Shown here: one piece after another, positions 53,852 through 61,576 of the stretch | Position numbering within the stretch: position 1 is the first letter of the stretch | Layout of the letters: the number at the start of each line of letters is the position of its first letter | Program-made: the position numbers and the translations under genes | Notes under the pieces: generated by a model | Database searches by the model: none | Seen by the model: only the letters and a program-made list of their open reading frames with translations | What the model was told of the DNA's origin: nothing | NCBI GenBank assembly: GCA_964546955.1 | Contig: CAZJLP010000003.1 | Span: 1-64,000 of the forward strand | DNA length: 64,000 nt | Source: CAZJLP01 sp964546955 | Lineage (GTDB): Bacteria > Verrucomicrobiota > Verrucomicrobiia > Opitutales > Opitutaceae | Reading direction: 5' to 3'

Positions 53852-54082
53852 ATGAAGTGCTCATGTGCAACTTTGGCGGACGCGTTCTACGCTGACGAAG
53901 CTCCGGCTGGCTTTCTCGATGGCCTGACAGAGAGAGCCCGCGCGAATCGGAAGAAGCGCTGCGATTGTCCGGCGTGTGCTGCGCTTTGGGCCGTTGATGA
54001 GTGGGACAAGTACCGGGAGCAGGTTATCCCTCGCGTTGCCTACTGCATTGAGCACCTTTACGCCAGTGGCGCTAGACGATGA
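53852..54082 (+). CDS. Cassette 3: small Cys-rich protein, unknown
   Basis: The product has 76 residues with CSC near the start and CDCPAC in the middle, suggesting metal (zinc) binding. No family recognised. ATG lies 5 bases after the attC 2 core. Confidence 0.65.
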   Translation: MKCSCATLADAFYADEAPAGFLDGLTERARANRKKRCDCPACAALWAVDEWDKYREQVIPRVAYCIEHLYASGARR

Positions 54083-54089
54083 AAGAAGA

Positions 54090-54155
54090 GCCTAACCAGT
54101 CGTCAGAGCCACCGTCGGGGCTGTCCACCGCCATGGCTCATCTGTAACGTTGGGA
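54090..54155 (+). other. attC site 3
   Basis: GCCTAAC (54090-54096) to GTTGGGA (54149-54155), 66 bp, family A. The last core base deviates from the Y consensus. Confidence 0.8.
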
Positions 54156-54170
54156 ATAATACGACCGCCA

Positions 54171-54407
54171 ATGAAGAAGCTTACTTCGCCTCGCTTCGAT
54201 TTTGGGTTCTACGTAACAGCTGGCGCGGCATCATTCGCCATGTTGTGCACTGCGTTCTTCCGCAATCACTCCGGTGAAATGGCACAAAGGCAGCGCTACT
54301 TCGCCGCAATACTAGCCTCATCAACTGTCGGCGGAGCGATCTCATTCTACGTTCGTCACCGCGGAGAAATCATCAGTAATCGGTGGAAAGAAAGAGCCTC
54401 GGCCTAA
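54171..54407 (+). CDS. Cassette 4: small protein with two membrane helices
   Basis: ATG 54171 gives 78 residues, with hydrophobic helices at about 13-32 and 45-64 and a basic C-terminus. No family recognised. Confidence 0.65.
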   Translation: MKKLTSPRFDFGFYVTAGAASFAMLCTAFFRNHSGEMAQRQRYFAAILASSTVGGAISFYVRHRGEIISNRWKERASA

Positions 54408-54451
54408 CCAGCCATCAAAGCCAACGTCGTGGCTCATCTTTGACGTTAGGC
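54402..54451 (+). other. attC site 4 (minimal, 50 bp)
   Basis: GCCTAAC (54402-54408) and GTTAGGC (54445-54451) are perfect complements. The inner boxes agccaacg/cgtggct pair with one unpaired base. It has almost no apical loop, making it the shortest site of the array. Confidence 0.9.
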
Positions 54452-54459
54452 AAAAGAAG

Positions 54460-54882
54460 ATGAACCTGCGCGCTGGTTTTGAAATCGATGAGCCTCACCT
54501 CCTTATTCCGTGGGGCATCAAAGAAGAAGATCTCCTTCGCATCGGCGGCGCTGAGGGTCTTCGAGAAGTGACGACCGCTTGTTTCACCGCTTCTTGCAAA
54601 ACCCTCGGTGGAATGTCGGTCGAGATTGGTTTCCATTTCGAGCCAAGAGCTAAAGGGCGGCTCGCAGAGATAGAGATTTTTCGAAAATTTCCGAAGCAGA
54701 TGACCGAGTCATTCGAAGAGTTCCAGAGGCATCTTGAAGCTACGTTCGGCAAGCCGACGGGGAGTTCACCCGGTTCTGAGGGTCTACCAAACCATGAATG
54801 GCGTGTTCCCGGCGCTCACGTCTCTCACTATGTCTTCGACCGATTCGGTCCCGAAGAGCACGTGAGAATTAAGCACACATGA
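54460..54882 (+). CDS. Cassette 5: unknown cytoplasmic protein
   Basis: The product has 140 residues, soluble, mixed alpha/beta. No signal and no recognised motif. The stop is 7 bases before attC 5. Confidence 0.65.
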   Translation: MNLRAGFEIDEPHLLIPWGIKEEDLLRIGGAEGLREVTTACFTASCKTLGGMSVEIGFHFEPRAKGRLAEIEIFRKFPKQMTESFEEFQRHLEATFGKPTGSSPGSEGLPNHEWRVPGAHVSHYVFDRFGPEEHVRIKHT

Positions 54883-54889
54883 AGAAAAA

Positions 54890-54950
54890 GCCCAACAAGG
54901 CGCCAGAGCCAACGGCCCCGAGCGGCCGTGGCTCACCTTGAACGTTAGGA
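54890..54950 (+). other. attC site 5
   Basis: GCCCAAC (54890-54896) to GTTAGGA (54944-54950), 61 bp, family A with the ggccccgagcggcc apex. Confidence 0.85.
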
Positions 54951-54958
54951 GAACGAGC

Positions 54959-55222
54959 ATGGCCTCACCGTCCGACTATCGACTGCTAGTGGAGCGGCAT
55001 CTCTCCACCAGGATGTCAGCCAAGAAATGCGCGAACTGCGATACACGCGACTGGATCATTTCTGAACCGGTGTTGCTGCCTTGGACCTTCGATCAGCGCG
55101 AGCTCAAGAGTGCGATTCCAGCCGTCCCGCTCACATGCAGAGGCTGCGGGGACATGCAGTTTATTCATCTACTTTCCATCCCAGGTCTGCTTCCCGAAAA
55201 TCCACAAGGTGAACATTCCTAA
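54959..55222 (+). CDS. Cassette 6: zinc-ribbon-like small protein
   Basis: The product has 87 residues with two Cys pairs (KKCANCDTRDW and LTCRGCGDMQ) about 38 residues apart, as in zinc ribbons. Function unknown. ATG 54959 lies 8 bases after the attC 5 core. Confidence 0.7.
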   Translation: MASPSDYRLLVERHLSTRMSAKKCANCDTRDWIISEPVLLPWTFDQRELKSAIPAVPLTCRGCGDMQFIHLLSIPGLLPENPQGEHS

Positions 55223-55312
55223 CCATTCGCCAGAGCCAACGGGGACGGTGCCGCAGCCCTCGCTCCGCTTGGCCACGCTTGTTCGCCGCGTGGCTCATCT
55301 TTGACGTTCGGC
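55217..55312 (+). other. attC site 6
   Basis: TCCTAAC (55217-55223) to GTTCGGC (55306-55312), 96 bp, family A, long apex. Confidence 0.85.
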
Positions 55313-55324
55313 AAAAAAAGTTTC

Positions 55325-55606
55325 ATGCAGCACGTTCTCATCATCCATGAGGTAGCAGACTACGATGCCTGGAAGAAAGTATTCGACGGTGCAGCAGGCA
55401 TACGAAAAGAGGCCGGCGAACGCTCATACCAAGTTCTGCGTTATCAGAACGAACCAAGGAGGATCGTCCATTTCTCGGAGTGGACATCGATTGCCGCAGC
55501 GCGCGCCTTCTTCGAATCACCGCGATTGGTGAAGATTCGTCAGGAGGCCGGAGTCAAAGCGCCAGATTTCATCTATCTCGATGAATTGGAGTCCGGCACT
55601 CTATGA
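55325..55606 (+). CDS. Cassette 7: antibiotic-biosynthesis-monooxygenase-like protein
   Basis: The start at 55325 gives 93 residues with the dimeric alpha+beta barrel pattern (HVLIIHEVADYDAWKKVFDG, then VHFSEWTSIAAARAFFESP). Such ABM-like proteins often degrade or oxidise small molecules. The assignment is from pattern only. Confidence 0.7.
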   Translation: MQHVLIIHEVADYDAWKKVFDGAAGIRKEAGERSYQVLRYQNEPRRIVHFSEWTSIAAARAFFESPRLVKIRQEAGVKAPDFIYLDELESGTL

Positions 55607-55613
55607 GTAATAC

Positions 55614-55671
55614 GCCGAACCAGGCGCCAGAGCCAACGCGCTCCGCGCGTGGCTCATCTTAAGCGTTAGGC
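55614..55671 (+). other. attC site 7
   Basis: GCCGAAC (55614-55620) to GTTAGGC (55665-55671), 58 bp, family A, short apex. Confidence 0.85.
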
Positions 55672-55678
55672 CGAAACT

Positions 55679-55984
55679 GTGAAGCGTCCTCTGCAAATCC
55701 TGTTCAAAGCTTTAGCACTGGCAGTTATTGGCTACGTTGCTATCTGCGCGCTGTTGGTCACGTTAAGGGCGGCTTCACTCGTGCTTGCTGGCGCCGACGG
55801 CCAGACCATTGACACTGCCCAGAAGATGCGGGAATCAATCGTGGGTTGCCTCATCACCTTCGCGTTATACTGGCTGTTTACTGTGGTTCTCCGAATGCAG
55901 TATCGACCGCTTTTCAGCACTGACCAGGATGAACTCGGCAAGCTTTGCTTGAGTATGTTTCCCGACTACTTCTCATATTGCTGA
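55679..55984 (+). CDS. Cassette 8: small membrane protein
   Basis: GTG start 55679 gives 101 residues with two transmembrane helices (about 9-31 and 53-72). No family recognised. Confidence 0.6.
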   Translation: MKRPLQILFKALALAVIGYVAICALLVTLRAASLVLAGADGQTIDTAQKMRESIVGCLITFALYWLFTVVLRMQYRPLFSTDQDELGKLCLSMFPDYFSYC

Positions 55985-55991
55985 GGCAAGA

Positions 55992-56052
55992 GCCCAACCA
56001 GCCGCCAGAGCCAACGGCCCCGAGCGGCCGTGGCTCATCTTTGACGTTAGCC
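55992..56052 (+). other. attC site 8
   Basis: GCCCAAC (55992-55998) to GTTAGCC (56046-56052), 61 bp, nearly identical to attC 5. Confidence 0.88.
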
Positions 56053-56060
56053 CGAAAACC

Positions 56061-56576
56061 ATGTCGTCGTTCCTCTTGAATCCTATCGAGGCGCCTTGGG
56101 GCGACTATGGTCATATTCTGTATCACGGCATGTCGATGCACGCAGAACGTTCCGCAGGCAGAATCCGGTTGGAGCGCACCGGCCCAGAGATCTTCCCGAT
56201 CACGTTTCCGATCGACGTTATCGTCACCGACGACTTTCGGCGGTCCTTCGATAAGTCTGGCCTGCGAGGCGCGCAGTTTCGTTCTGTTGTGAAGCATCGC
56301 ATAGTCGAGCTCGATTGGAGCTCTTGGGACACGACGGACGATGAGGCGCCCGAATTGCCCGAATCAGGGGAACCGGAAGATTACATTCTTGATCGCTCTC
56401 ATTCGCCCAGAGCGGCCGCCGCGATGCCTGAGCTGTGGGAGTTGAGCACCAGCGAAGATCCGAGCGCTGATGTGCGTTACCTTCCCGCGACTCACATCAT
56501 CGCGCTGTCCACGAAAGCTAAGGAGTGGTTCGAGTGTCACTATGGCGATTACGTTTGCATTCGCGCAAAGGGCTAA
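56061..56576 (+). CDS. Cassette 9: unknown soluble protein
   Basis: The product has 171 residues, acidic in the middle (DDEAPELPESGEPEDYIL), with aromatic-rich ends. No recognised family; the shape is that of small globular proteins common in cassette arrays. The stop is inside attC 9. Confidence 0.7.
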   Translation: MSSFLLNPIEAPWGDYGHILYHGMSMHAERSAGRIRLERTGPEIFPITFPIDVIVTDDFRRSFDKSGLRGAQFRSVVKHRIVELDWSSWDTTDDEAPELPESGEPEDYILDRSHSPRAAAAMPELWELSTSEDPSADVRYLPATHIIALSTKAKEWFECHYGDYVCIRAKG

Positions 56577-56666
56577 CAAGGCGCCAGAGCCAACGCGGAC
56601 ACTGGCCGGTTTCTCGCTCCGCTCGGCCACGCCTGTCCGCCGCGTGGCTCATCTTTAACGTTAGGC
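56571..56666 (+). other. attC site 9
   Basis: GGCTAAC (56571-56577) to GTTAGGC (56660-56666), 96 bp, family A long form with the gcggacac/tccgccgc stem. Confidence 0.9.
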
Positions 56667-56672
56667 GAAAGA

Positions 56673-57080
56673 ATGCACACTTCACGAAAAACGATGATCG
56701 CGACGCTCAAGGCTGTCGTAGTTCCAAAGCTTCAAGAACTCGGCTTCTCTGCCCGATATCCGCATTTTCGCCGTGTCCGAGGAAGGAGGATCGATTTACT
56801 CTCCTTTCAATTCAACCGCTACGGTGGAAGTTTCGTGGTCGAGGTGGCTTCATGCCCGACGGTTGGCAAGATGTCATGGGGCGATCCAATTGACCCCGAA
56901 TGTGTGAACGCGCAGGAGATTAATGAGAGGCTCCGGCTTGGCTCGAAGCCCCCAAAAGAAGAAGATCATTGGTTTAAGTTTGATAGCGAACGCATGAAGA
57001 CTCCTCGGTATTCCAAGGCTGCCAAGGAGGTGTTATCGTGCTTACCGCAAGCAGAGCGTTACTGGAGACGGGGGAGATGA
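56673..57080 (+). CDS. Cassette 10: DUF4304-like protein
   Basis: The product has 135 residues. LQELGFSARYPHFRRVRGRRIDLLSFQ followed by GSFVVEV resembles DUF4304, a domain of unknown function frequent in mobile cassettes. ATG lies 6 bases after attC 9. Confidence 0.75.
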   Translation: MHTSRKTMIATLKAVVVPKLQELGFSARYPHFRRVRGRRIDLLSFQFNRYGGSFVVEVASCPTVGKMSWGDPIDPECVNAQEINERLRLGSKPPKEEDHWFKFDSERMKTPRYSKAAKEVLSCLPQAERYWRRGR

Positions 57081-57085
57081 AAAAG

Positions 57086-57181
57086 GCCCAACAAGTCGTC
57101 AGAGCCAACGCGGACACTGGCCAATTTCTCGCTGCGCTCGGCAGCACCCGTCCGCCGCGTGGCTCATCTTTGACGTTAGGC
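57086..57181 (+). other. attC site 10
   Basis: GCCCAAC (57086-57092) to GTTAGGC (57175-57181), 96 bp, family A long form. Confidence 0.9.
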
Positions 57182-57186
57182 AAAAG

Positions 57187-57590
57187 ATGACACGCGAGCG
57201 GGCATTCATTGAATCGGAGGTCGTCCTTCGCTCGAAAGAGGACGGAGGCCGCAGCAATCCGGTTCTGCCCGTTGCTTACGGTGGTGGATTGCGCCCTCAC
57301 ATTATCCTCCAAGATCGCGCCGTTCGTCAGCCGAAGGTTGGCGTGCGCGATGGTCACCCAAACTACATTCTCGATGAGTATCTCTCTGTCGCTTTTGGAG
57401 CGGTCCAGATCCGATACCCATCGGAAGCCCTTTCTTGCTGACCATGTATCTCTGGTGTCATCCAGATCCAATGTATGACGGCTGCGTTCCTGGCGCGACG
57501 TTCACCATTCGCGAAGGCGGCAAAATCATCGGCCACGGCGAGGTGAAGCGCCGTTGGGTGGAGACGCATGACGAAGAAAAAACGGCCTAA
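57187..57590 (+). pseudogene. Cassette 11: EF-Tu domain-III-like gene, frameshifted
   Basis: Frame 1 from ATG 57187 reads EVVLRSKEDGGRSNPVLPV, like the start of EF-Tu domain III, and stops at 57441. Frame 3 from about 57393 then continues the same fold: LWCHPDPMYDGCVPGATFTIREGGKIIGHGEV, ending at the TAA (57588-57590) in attC 11. A one-base loss around the TTTT at 57393-57396 would join them. It is either a sequencing error or a decayed cassette. Stand-alone domain-III proteins are known small families of unclear role. Confidence 0.75.
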
Positions 57591-57683
57591 CACGGCGCCA
57601 GAGCCAACGCCCCGACTTGTCACGATCCGTGCTGCTGCACGGCTCGCGCCAAGTCGTGTCGTGGCTCATCTTTGACGTTAGCC
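57585..57683 (+). other. attC site 11
   Basis: GCCTAAC (57585-57591) to GTTAGCC (57677-57683), 99 bp, family A with a distinct apex. Confidence 0.88.
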
Positions 57684-57695
57684 AAGAAAACCCTC

Positions 57696-58025
57696 GTGAG
57701 GTCGAAGCGTCAGCCGCATATCCGCAGTATTGAAGACCTGAAGCGCGTCGATCGCTGTTTGCAGCCCGTGATATGGGTATCCATCGCCACCGTTTGCGTG
57801 TACCTCTTCGCAATCGATCGGACTTCATCCATGCTCGTTCGCTCCCTAATTGCTGCGACGGCTATCGCTCAGATCGCAGTAGTTTATCGGCTCGCGCGTG
57901 CCCTCAATTTCTCGAAGACGTTGATCATAGGACGCTGCCTCCTTTGCGTAGTTCCGACGATTTGTTTGATCAGTCTGGTCGCAATGATGTCCGACGCGAA
58001 GGAAGTCCTGAATCGAAGGATGTGA
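57696..58025 (+). CDS. Cassette 12: small protein with three membrane helices
   Basis: GTG 57696 gives 109 residues; a TTG at 57672 in attC 11 is an alternative. Hydrophobic helices at about 24-42, 48-66 and 77-95. Family unknown. Confidence 0.55.
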   Translation: MRSKRQPHIRSIEDLKRVDRCLQPVIWVSIATVCVYLFAIDRTSSMLVRSLIAATAIAQIAVVYRLARALNFSKTLIIGRCLLCVVPTICLISLVAMMSDAKEVLNRRM

Positions 58026-58029
58026 AAAA

Positions 58030-58121
58030 GGCTAACCAGCCGTTACAGCGCAACGCCTCGACGGGGTCTGTTTCAAATTTCGAGTCGCCAGCTCGGCGTG
58101 GCTGACCAGAGATCGTTAGGC
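58030..58121 (+). other. attC site 12 (family B)
   Basis: GGCTAAC (58030-58036) to GTTAGGC (58115-58121), 92 bp. Inner boxes are cagcgcaacg and cgtggctgacc, different from family A. Confidence 0.88.
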
Positions 58122-58135
58122 AGAAGCTTCACCCT

Positions 58136-58428
58136 ATGACCGCAAAAAAGATAGCTTTGGTCTCCGCGCTTTTTGGCGTCGTCATAGTTTTGCTCCCGTT
58201 TGCTCCCGGGGATCAATTTCGCAAGTGGACAGTTTTCCTTTGTTGCCCGGGCTAATCGTCGACATGAATGCAAGTGGTGCTGCGCGGGGCTATGAGGGTT
58301 TCTCGGATTGGCGCAGCGTCCCTATTATTATCGGAGTATCTCTACTGTTTTGGTTTTTCGTAGGATTTCTTGCGCTACTGACTGGAAGAACCATTGGCCG
58401 ACTTTTCACGAAAAATGAAAAAACCTAA
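58136..58428 (+). pseudogene. Cassette 13: two-helix membrane protein, apparently frameshifted
   Basis: ATG 58136 opens a frame with one transmembrane helix that stops at 58255 after 39 residues. A second frame open from 58225 (GTG) to 58428 encodes LPGLIVDMNASG and a second strong helix (VPIIIGVSLLFWFFVGFLALL), and its stop is in the attC R'' site as usual. A single-base loss near 58235-58250 would fuse them into one protein of about 96 residues. Alternatively these are two overlapping small ORFs. Confidence 0.55.
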
Positions 58429-58514
58429 CCAGCCGCTACAGCGCAACGCCTCGACGGGGTCCGTTTCGAATTTCGAGTCGCCAGCTCGGCGTGGCTGACC
58501 AGTGATCGTTAGGC
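58423..58514 (+). other. attC site 13 (family B)
   Basis: ACCTAAC (58423-58429) to GTTAGGC (58508-58514), 92 bp, nearly identical to attC 12. Confidence 0.88.
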
Positions 58515-58521
58515 GAAAGAG

Positions 58522-58908
58522 ATGAATCCCGCGGAAGAAATTCTCCGTCTATCGAAAGAAGCAGACGCGACTCTGCTCAAAAGTGATTCCCGCGGTATTC
58601 CGGATATCGAGGGTCACTGTCTTGCGATCGTGAAAATCGCTCGTGAGCACCCAGAGAAGCGCGGAGAGGTTTGCGATGCCTTCCGACAAATCCTCACGGA
58701 GCGAAGCGCAGGCGCTTGGGAGGTGCTAATGTTGGTCATGCATCTTCTTCGCTGGTCGGAGATGAAAGATTGGTTGGAGAAGAGAAAGAGCGAAGCCGTC
58801 GCGACAAGTGATTGGCGTGCAGAGCCAGTTTACCGCCATATTCTCGATGCGTTCGCAGACGATTGGGCAGATCGGGATATGTATGCAACTTTCGCGAAAA
58901 AAGCCTAA
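58522..58908 (+). CDS. Cassette 14: helical soluble protein, unknown
   Basis: The product has 128 residues, mostly helical and charged, with no signal or known motif. The stop overlaps the half attC that follows. Confidence 0.7.
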   Translation: MNPAEEILRLSKEADATLLKSDSRGIPDIEGHCLAIVKIAREHPEKRGEVCDAFRQILTERSAGAWEVLMLVMHLLRWSEMKDWLEKRKSEAVATSDWRAEPVYRHILDAFADDWADRDMYATFAKKA

Positions 58909-58942
58909 CCAGTCGCTAGAGCCAACGTCGGGGCTGCGCCCC
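58903..58942 (+). other. Left half of a family A attC (half-site 14a)
   Basis: GCCTAAC and the gagccaac box are present, followed by a gtcggggctgcgccccg hairpin, after which the right half is missing and a family B site begins directly. Confidence 0.75.
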
Positions 58943-59034
58943 GCCCAACCAGCCGCTACAGCGCAACGCCTCGACAAGGTCCGTTTCGAATTTCAAGTCG
59001 CCAGCTCGGCGTGGCTGACCAGAGATCGTTGGGC
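58943..59034 (+). other. attC site 14b (family B)
   Basis: GCCCAAC (58943-58949) to GTTGGGC (59028-59034), 92 bp, complete family B site abutting half-site 14a with no gene between. Confidence 0.85.
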
Positions 59035-59039
59035 AAGAG

Positions 59040-59654
59040 ATGAAGCTCCACTTCGTAAATCAAAATCGCGACGTCGTGACGGCGCTTGAGAAAGCGTTAG
59101 CGGCGTTTCCCGAAGTAAGCGTCTCGTGTGGCGACATTCTCAAGCTTGCGGAAGTTTGCGTGGTGTCACCCGCGAACGGCTATGGTTACATGGATGGCGG
59201 CGTGGATGCCGCCTATCGACGCCATTTTGGGCAGAAGCTCGAACAGAAGGTTCGCGAGGCGATCGCCGCGCGGCCCGAAGGTCATCTACCGGTAGGCGCA
59301 AGCCTCGTCGTCGCCACGGAAGATAAGAAGATCCCGTTCATGATTGTCGCACCGACCATGCTCATGCCGGAAGCCGTCGAAGCCTCCCATGCGGCGCGAG
59401 CGATGCGCGCGGTGCTTCGTGCGCAGAGAGCACACGCTTCTTTGCTGACCGTAGTTTACTGTCCCGGATTGGCGACGGGCGTCGGCGGTGTCTCTCCAGA
59501 AGACGCCGCCGCGGCGATGGCGACGGCGTATCGCGATTCGAAGAAAGAGCCCAACCAGTCGCCAGAGCCAACGCTCACCATCCGTCCTTTTTCGATGATT
59601 CCTTCCCCGCTCCAATCTCCGTCCTCGCTCTGGGTGAGCGCGGCTCATCTGTAA
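59040..59654 (+). CDS. Cassette 15: macro-domain protein
   Basis: The product has 204 residues. SPANGYGYMDGGVDAAYRRHFG near 43-64 is the ADP-ribose-binding motif of macro domains, and APTMLMP and GLATGVGGVSPEDAAAAMA fit the second loop. Macro domains bind or hydrolyse ADP-ribose and related nucleotides. The natural end is probably near residue 167; no stop occurs at attC 15, so the last 35 residues (PNQSPEPT onwards) are translated from the attC. Confidence 0.85.
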   Translation: MKLHFVNQNRDVVTALEKALAAFPEVSVSCGDILKLAEVCVVSPANGYGYMDGGVDAAYRRHFGQKLEQKVREAIAARPEGHLPVGASLVVATEDKKIPFMIVAPTMLMPEAVEASHAARAMRAVLRAQRAHASLLTVVYCPGLATGVGGVSPEDAAAAMATAYRDSKKEPNQSPEPTLTIRPFSMIPSPLQSPSSLWVSAAHL

Positions 59655-59662
59655 CGTTCGGC
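59549..59662 (+). other. attC site 15
   Basis: GCCCAAC (59549-59555) to GTTCGGC (59656-59662), 114 bp, family A, the longest site. It is translated as the tail of cassette 15. Confidence 0.82.
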
Positions 59663-59674
59663 AAAAGCAGCGCG

Positions 59675-60211
59675 ATGAACCATGAAGTGACATTCGATGA
59701 GGCCGTAGTCGGCTTGCTCGCTGGAGACTTCACGCGGTTGGCTCCTTTGTTCGACTCCCAGGAAAAGTCGTCCTGTTCTATCATCCGGTGGTTCGAAGAA
59801 GGGCGTTTCTCTCGTGAGCCAAAAGCATTGGCTGAGGCCTTCACCTGCGCGTGCTTTAATGGCCGCTCCAGGGTTGTCCGGTATCTCCTAGATCGAGGAG
59901 TTGACCCAGCCGGAGGGGCGGGCTCCGGATTGAATGCGTTCCACTGGGCCGCTAATCGCGGTCAGAAAGAAGCGGTCGAGATTCTCATTCAGTTGGGCGC
60001 TCCGTTGGAGATACCGAATGCTTACGGAGGCACCGTGCTGGGAAGCGCTGTCTGGGCAGCGGTTCACGAATCAAAGCCAGATCACTTGTCCATCATCCAG
60101 TCGCTGCTTGAAGCGGGCGCCAAGGTGGATGGAGCCGATTACCCGTCCGGAAGCGATCAGGTGGACGCCCTTCTCCACCGCTATCGCGCGCGTCACCACC
60201 CGAATGCCTAA
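59675..60211 (+). CDS. Cassette 16: ankyrin-repeat protein
   Basis: The product has 178 residues with ankyrin motifs: CACFNGRSRVVRYLLDRGVDP, FHWAANRGQKEAVEILIQLGAP and a third SIIQSLLEAGAKVD. Ankyrin repeats mediate protein binding. No catalytic domain; the partner is unknown. The stop is in attC 16. Confidence 0.88.
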   Translation: MNHEVTFDEAVVGLLAGDFTRLAPLFDSQEKSSCSIIRWFEEGRFSREPKALAEAFTCACFNGRSRVVRYLLDRGVDPAGGAGSGLNAFHWAANRGQKEAVEILIQLGAPLEIPNAYGGTVLGSAVWAAVHESKPDHLSIIQSLLEAGAKVDGADYPSGSDQVDALLHRYRARHHPNA

Positions 60212-60303
60212 CAAGGCGCCAGAGCCAACGTCGTGACCTGTCACAGATCATGCTGCGCATGCTCTGCGCCAGTTCACGCCGTGGCTCATCTTTGACGTTC
60301 GCC
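60206..60303 (+). other. attC site 16
   Basis: GCCTAAC (60206-60212) to GTTCGCC (60297-60303), 98 bp, family A with its own apex. Confidence 0.85.
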
Positions 60304-60306
60304 GGA

Positions 60307-60831
60307 ATGAACTTCGATTCCCTTGTGACCCGCTTTGAGCTCAGCTTGCTTCCGGTCGTCCGGAATGAAGAAACCCGGCTGCGCACATCCGGGAAGTTCT
60401 CGGAAGTACAAGTGGCATCCATCCGCCATGGCGACTCTATCCACGCGATGGGGATCGCGTGCCGCCCGGTCTGGGCCTCGGAAGAGTTGGAGCGCCTTGG
60501 CCTCACGGCGACGCTCATGGGCTTCGAAGACCTGTCGGGGCGTATCGAGGTCCAGTGGAGCCAAGTGTTCACTCCCCGCACAGGATCGGGTTATCTGAAG
60601 AAAGAGACCGGGGGGGTTCACAGTAAGCTCATGTCAGAGGTGGCTATCGTGTGCTTTGAGAAAGAGTGGCTGCGTATGTTCGACCTATTCTTGCGTGCAG
60701 CCGCACGAGGGAAGCCCTCAGCATATTTGCTTCGCCGTTTTCGCGGCGCGCCCGCAGATCAGCGTGGCTGGAAAGAAGAGGCGAACCAGACGCCAGAGCC
60801 AACGGCCCCAAGCGGCCGTGGCTCATCTTGA
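60307..60831 (+). CDS. Cassette 17: unknown soluble protein with attC-encoded tail
   Basis: ATG 60307, three bases after attC 16, gives 174 residues. No family recognised. The frame passes attC 17 without a stop, adding a tail that begins NQTPEPT. Confidence 0.7.
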   Translation: MNFDSLVTRFELSLLPVVRNEETRLRTSGKFSEVQVASIRHGDSIHAMGIACRPVWASEELERLGLTATLMGFEDLSGRIEVQWSQVFTPRTGSGYLKKETGGVHSKLMSEVAIVCFEKEWLRMFDLFLRAAARGKPSAYLLRRFRGAPADQRGWKEEANQTPEPTAPSGRGSS

Positions 60832-60840
60832 ACGTTCGGC
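60780..60840 (+). other. attC site 17
   Basis: GGCGAAC (60780-60786) to GTTCGGC (60834-60840), 61 bp, family A short form. The G in place of T removes the usual stop codon. Confidence 0.85.
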
Positions 60841-60847
60841 AAAGACC

Positions 60848-61210
60848 ATGAGACCGCGCCGCCGATCTGATCATTCGAGTCTTAATCCGGAGAAGTTTCT
60901 CGCTGGAGAGACGAAGAAGGCCGCCGCGGCGAAGATTCCCGCACCCGGATCGATCTTGCCAGTTTGCTTCTCGAAGGAGCGCATGCAGGCCTTAATCTTG
61001 CGGGTCGATAGCGAAGCGCCCGATGCGTTCTATCTCGGATCCGATGGTGCGAAGTATCTGGCGCTTGTCGCAGTGTGGCAGAAAGAAGTGGAGAAAGAGT
61101 TAGCGAAGGTTGGAATCACCTCCGATTCGATGCTCGTGACGTATCTAGCCGCGGGAGTCGTCAATGACCCGCTATACAGGCGTGTCGCGCGAAAGCGGAA
61201 AAATGCCTAA
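60848..61210 (+). CDS. Cassette 18: unknown basic protein
   Basis: The product has 120 residues, with basic ends and a hydrophobic core (QALILRVDSEAPDAFYLG). No family recognised. The stop is in attC 18. Confidence 0.65.
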   Translation: MRPRRRSDHSSLNPEKFLAGETKKAAAAKIPAPGSILPVCFSKERMQALILRVDSEAPDAFYLGSDGAKYLALVAVWQKEVEKELAKVGITSDSMLVTYLAAGVVNDPLYRRVARKRKNA

Positions 61211-61300
61211 CCAGGCGCCAGAGCCAACGCGGACACTCGCCGGTTTCTCGCTTTGCTCGGCGACGCTTGTCCGCCGCGTGGCTCATCTTTGACGTTCGGC
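61205..61300 (+). other. attC site 18
   Basis: GCCTAAC (61205-61211) to GTTCGGC (61294-61300), 96 bp, family A long form. Confidence 0.88.
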
Positions 61301-61315
61301 AAAAGAAAGAGACCA

Positions 61316-61576
61316 ATGACATCACCGCGCCCGTCAGACCAAGAACTCCGCGGCATGACCATCAATGAGCGTCTCTTTGTTTGCGGCGTGTTAGATAACT
61401 GGGATGACGCCAAAAAGAGAAGAAACCGAGAAGATATGCTGAGCTTACTGCGTGGCGTTGCGATGAACGACCAAGAAGCGACTTGGAGCGTTGATACCAT
61501 TCTGGCCAGACAGGAAAATATGGCGCTAGCAAAAGAAAAAAGCCGAACCAGCTGCTACAGCGCAACGCCTCGATGA
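61316..61576 (+). CDS. Cassette 19: small helical protein with attC-encoded tail
   Basis: ATG 61316 gives 86 residues. MTINERLFVCGVLDNWDDAKKRR and similar stretches are helical and charged. The frame enters attC 19 (GCCGAAC lacks a stop) and ends 29 bases into it. No family recognised. Confidence 0.6.
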   Translation: MTSPRPSDQELRGMTINERLFVCGVLDNWDDAKKRRNREDMLSLLRGVAMNDQEATWSVDTILARQENMALAKEKSRTSCYSATPR

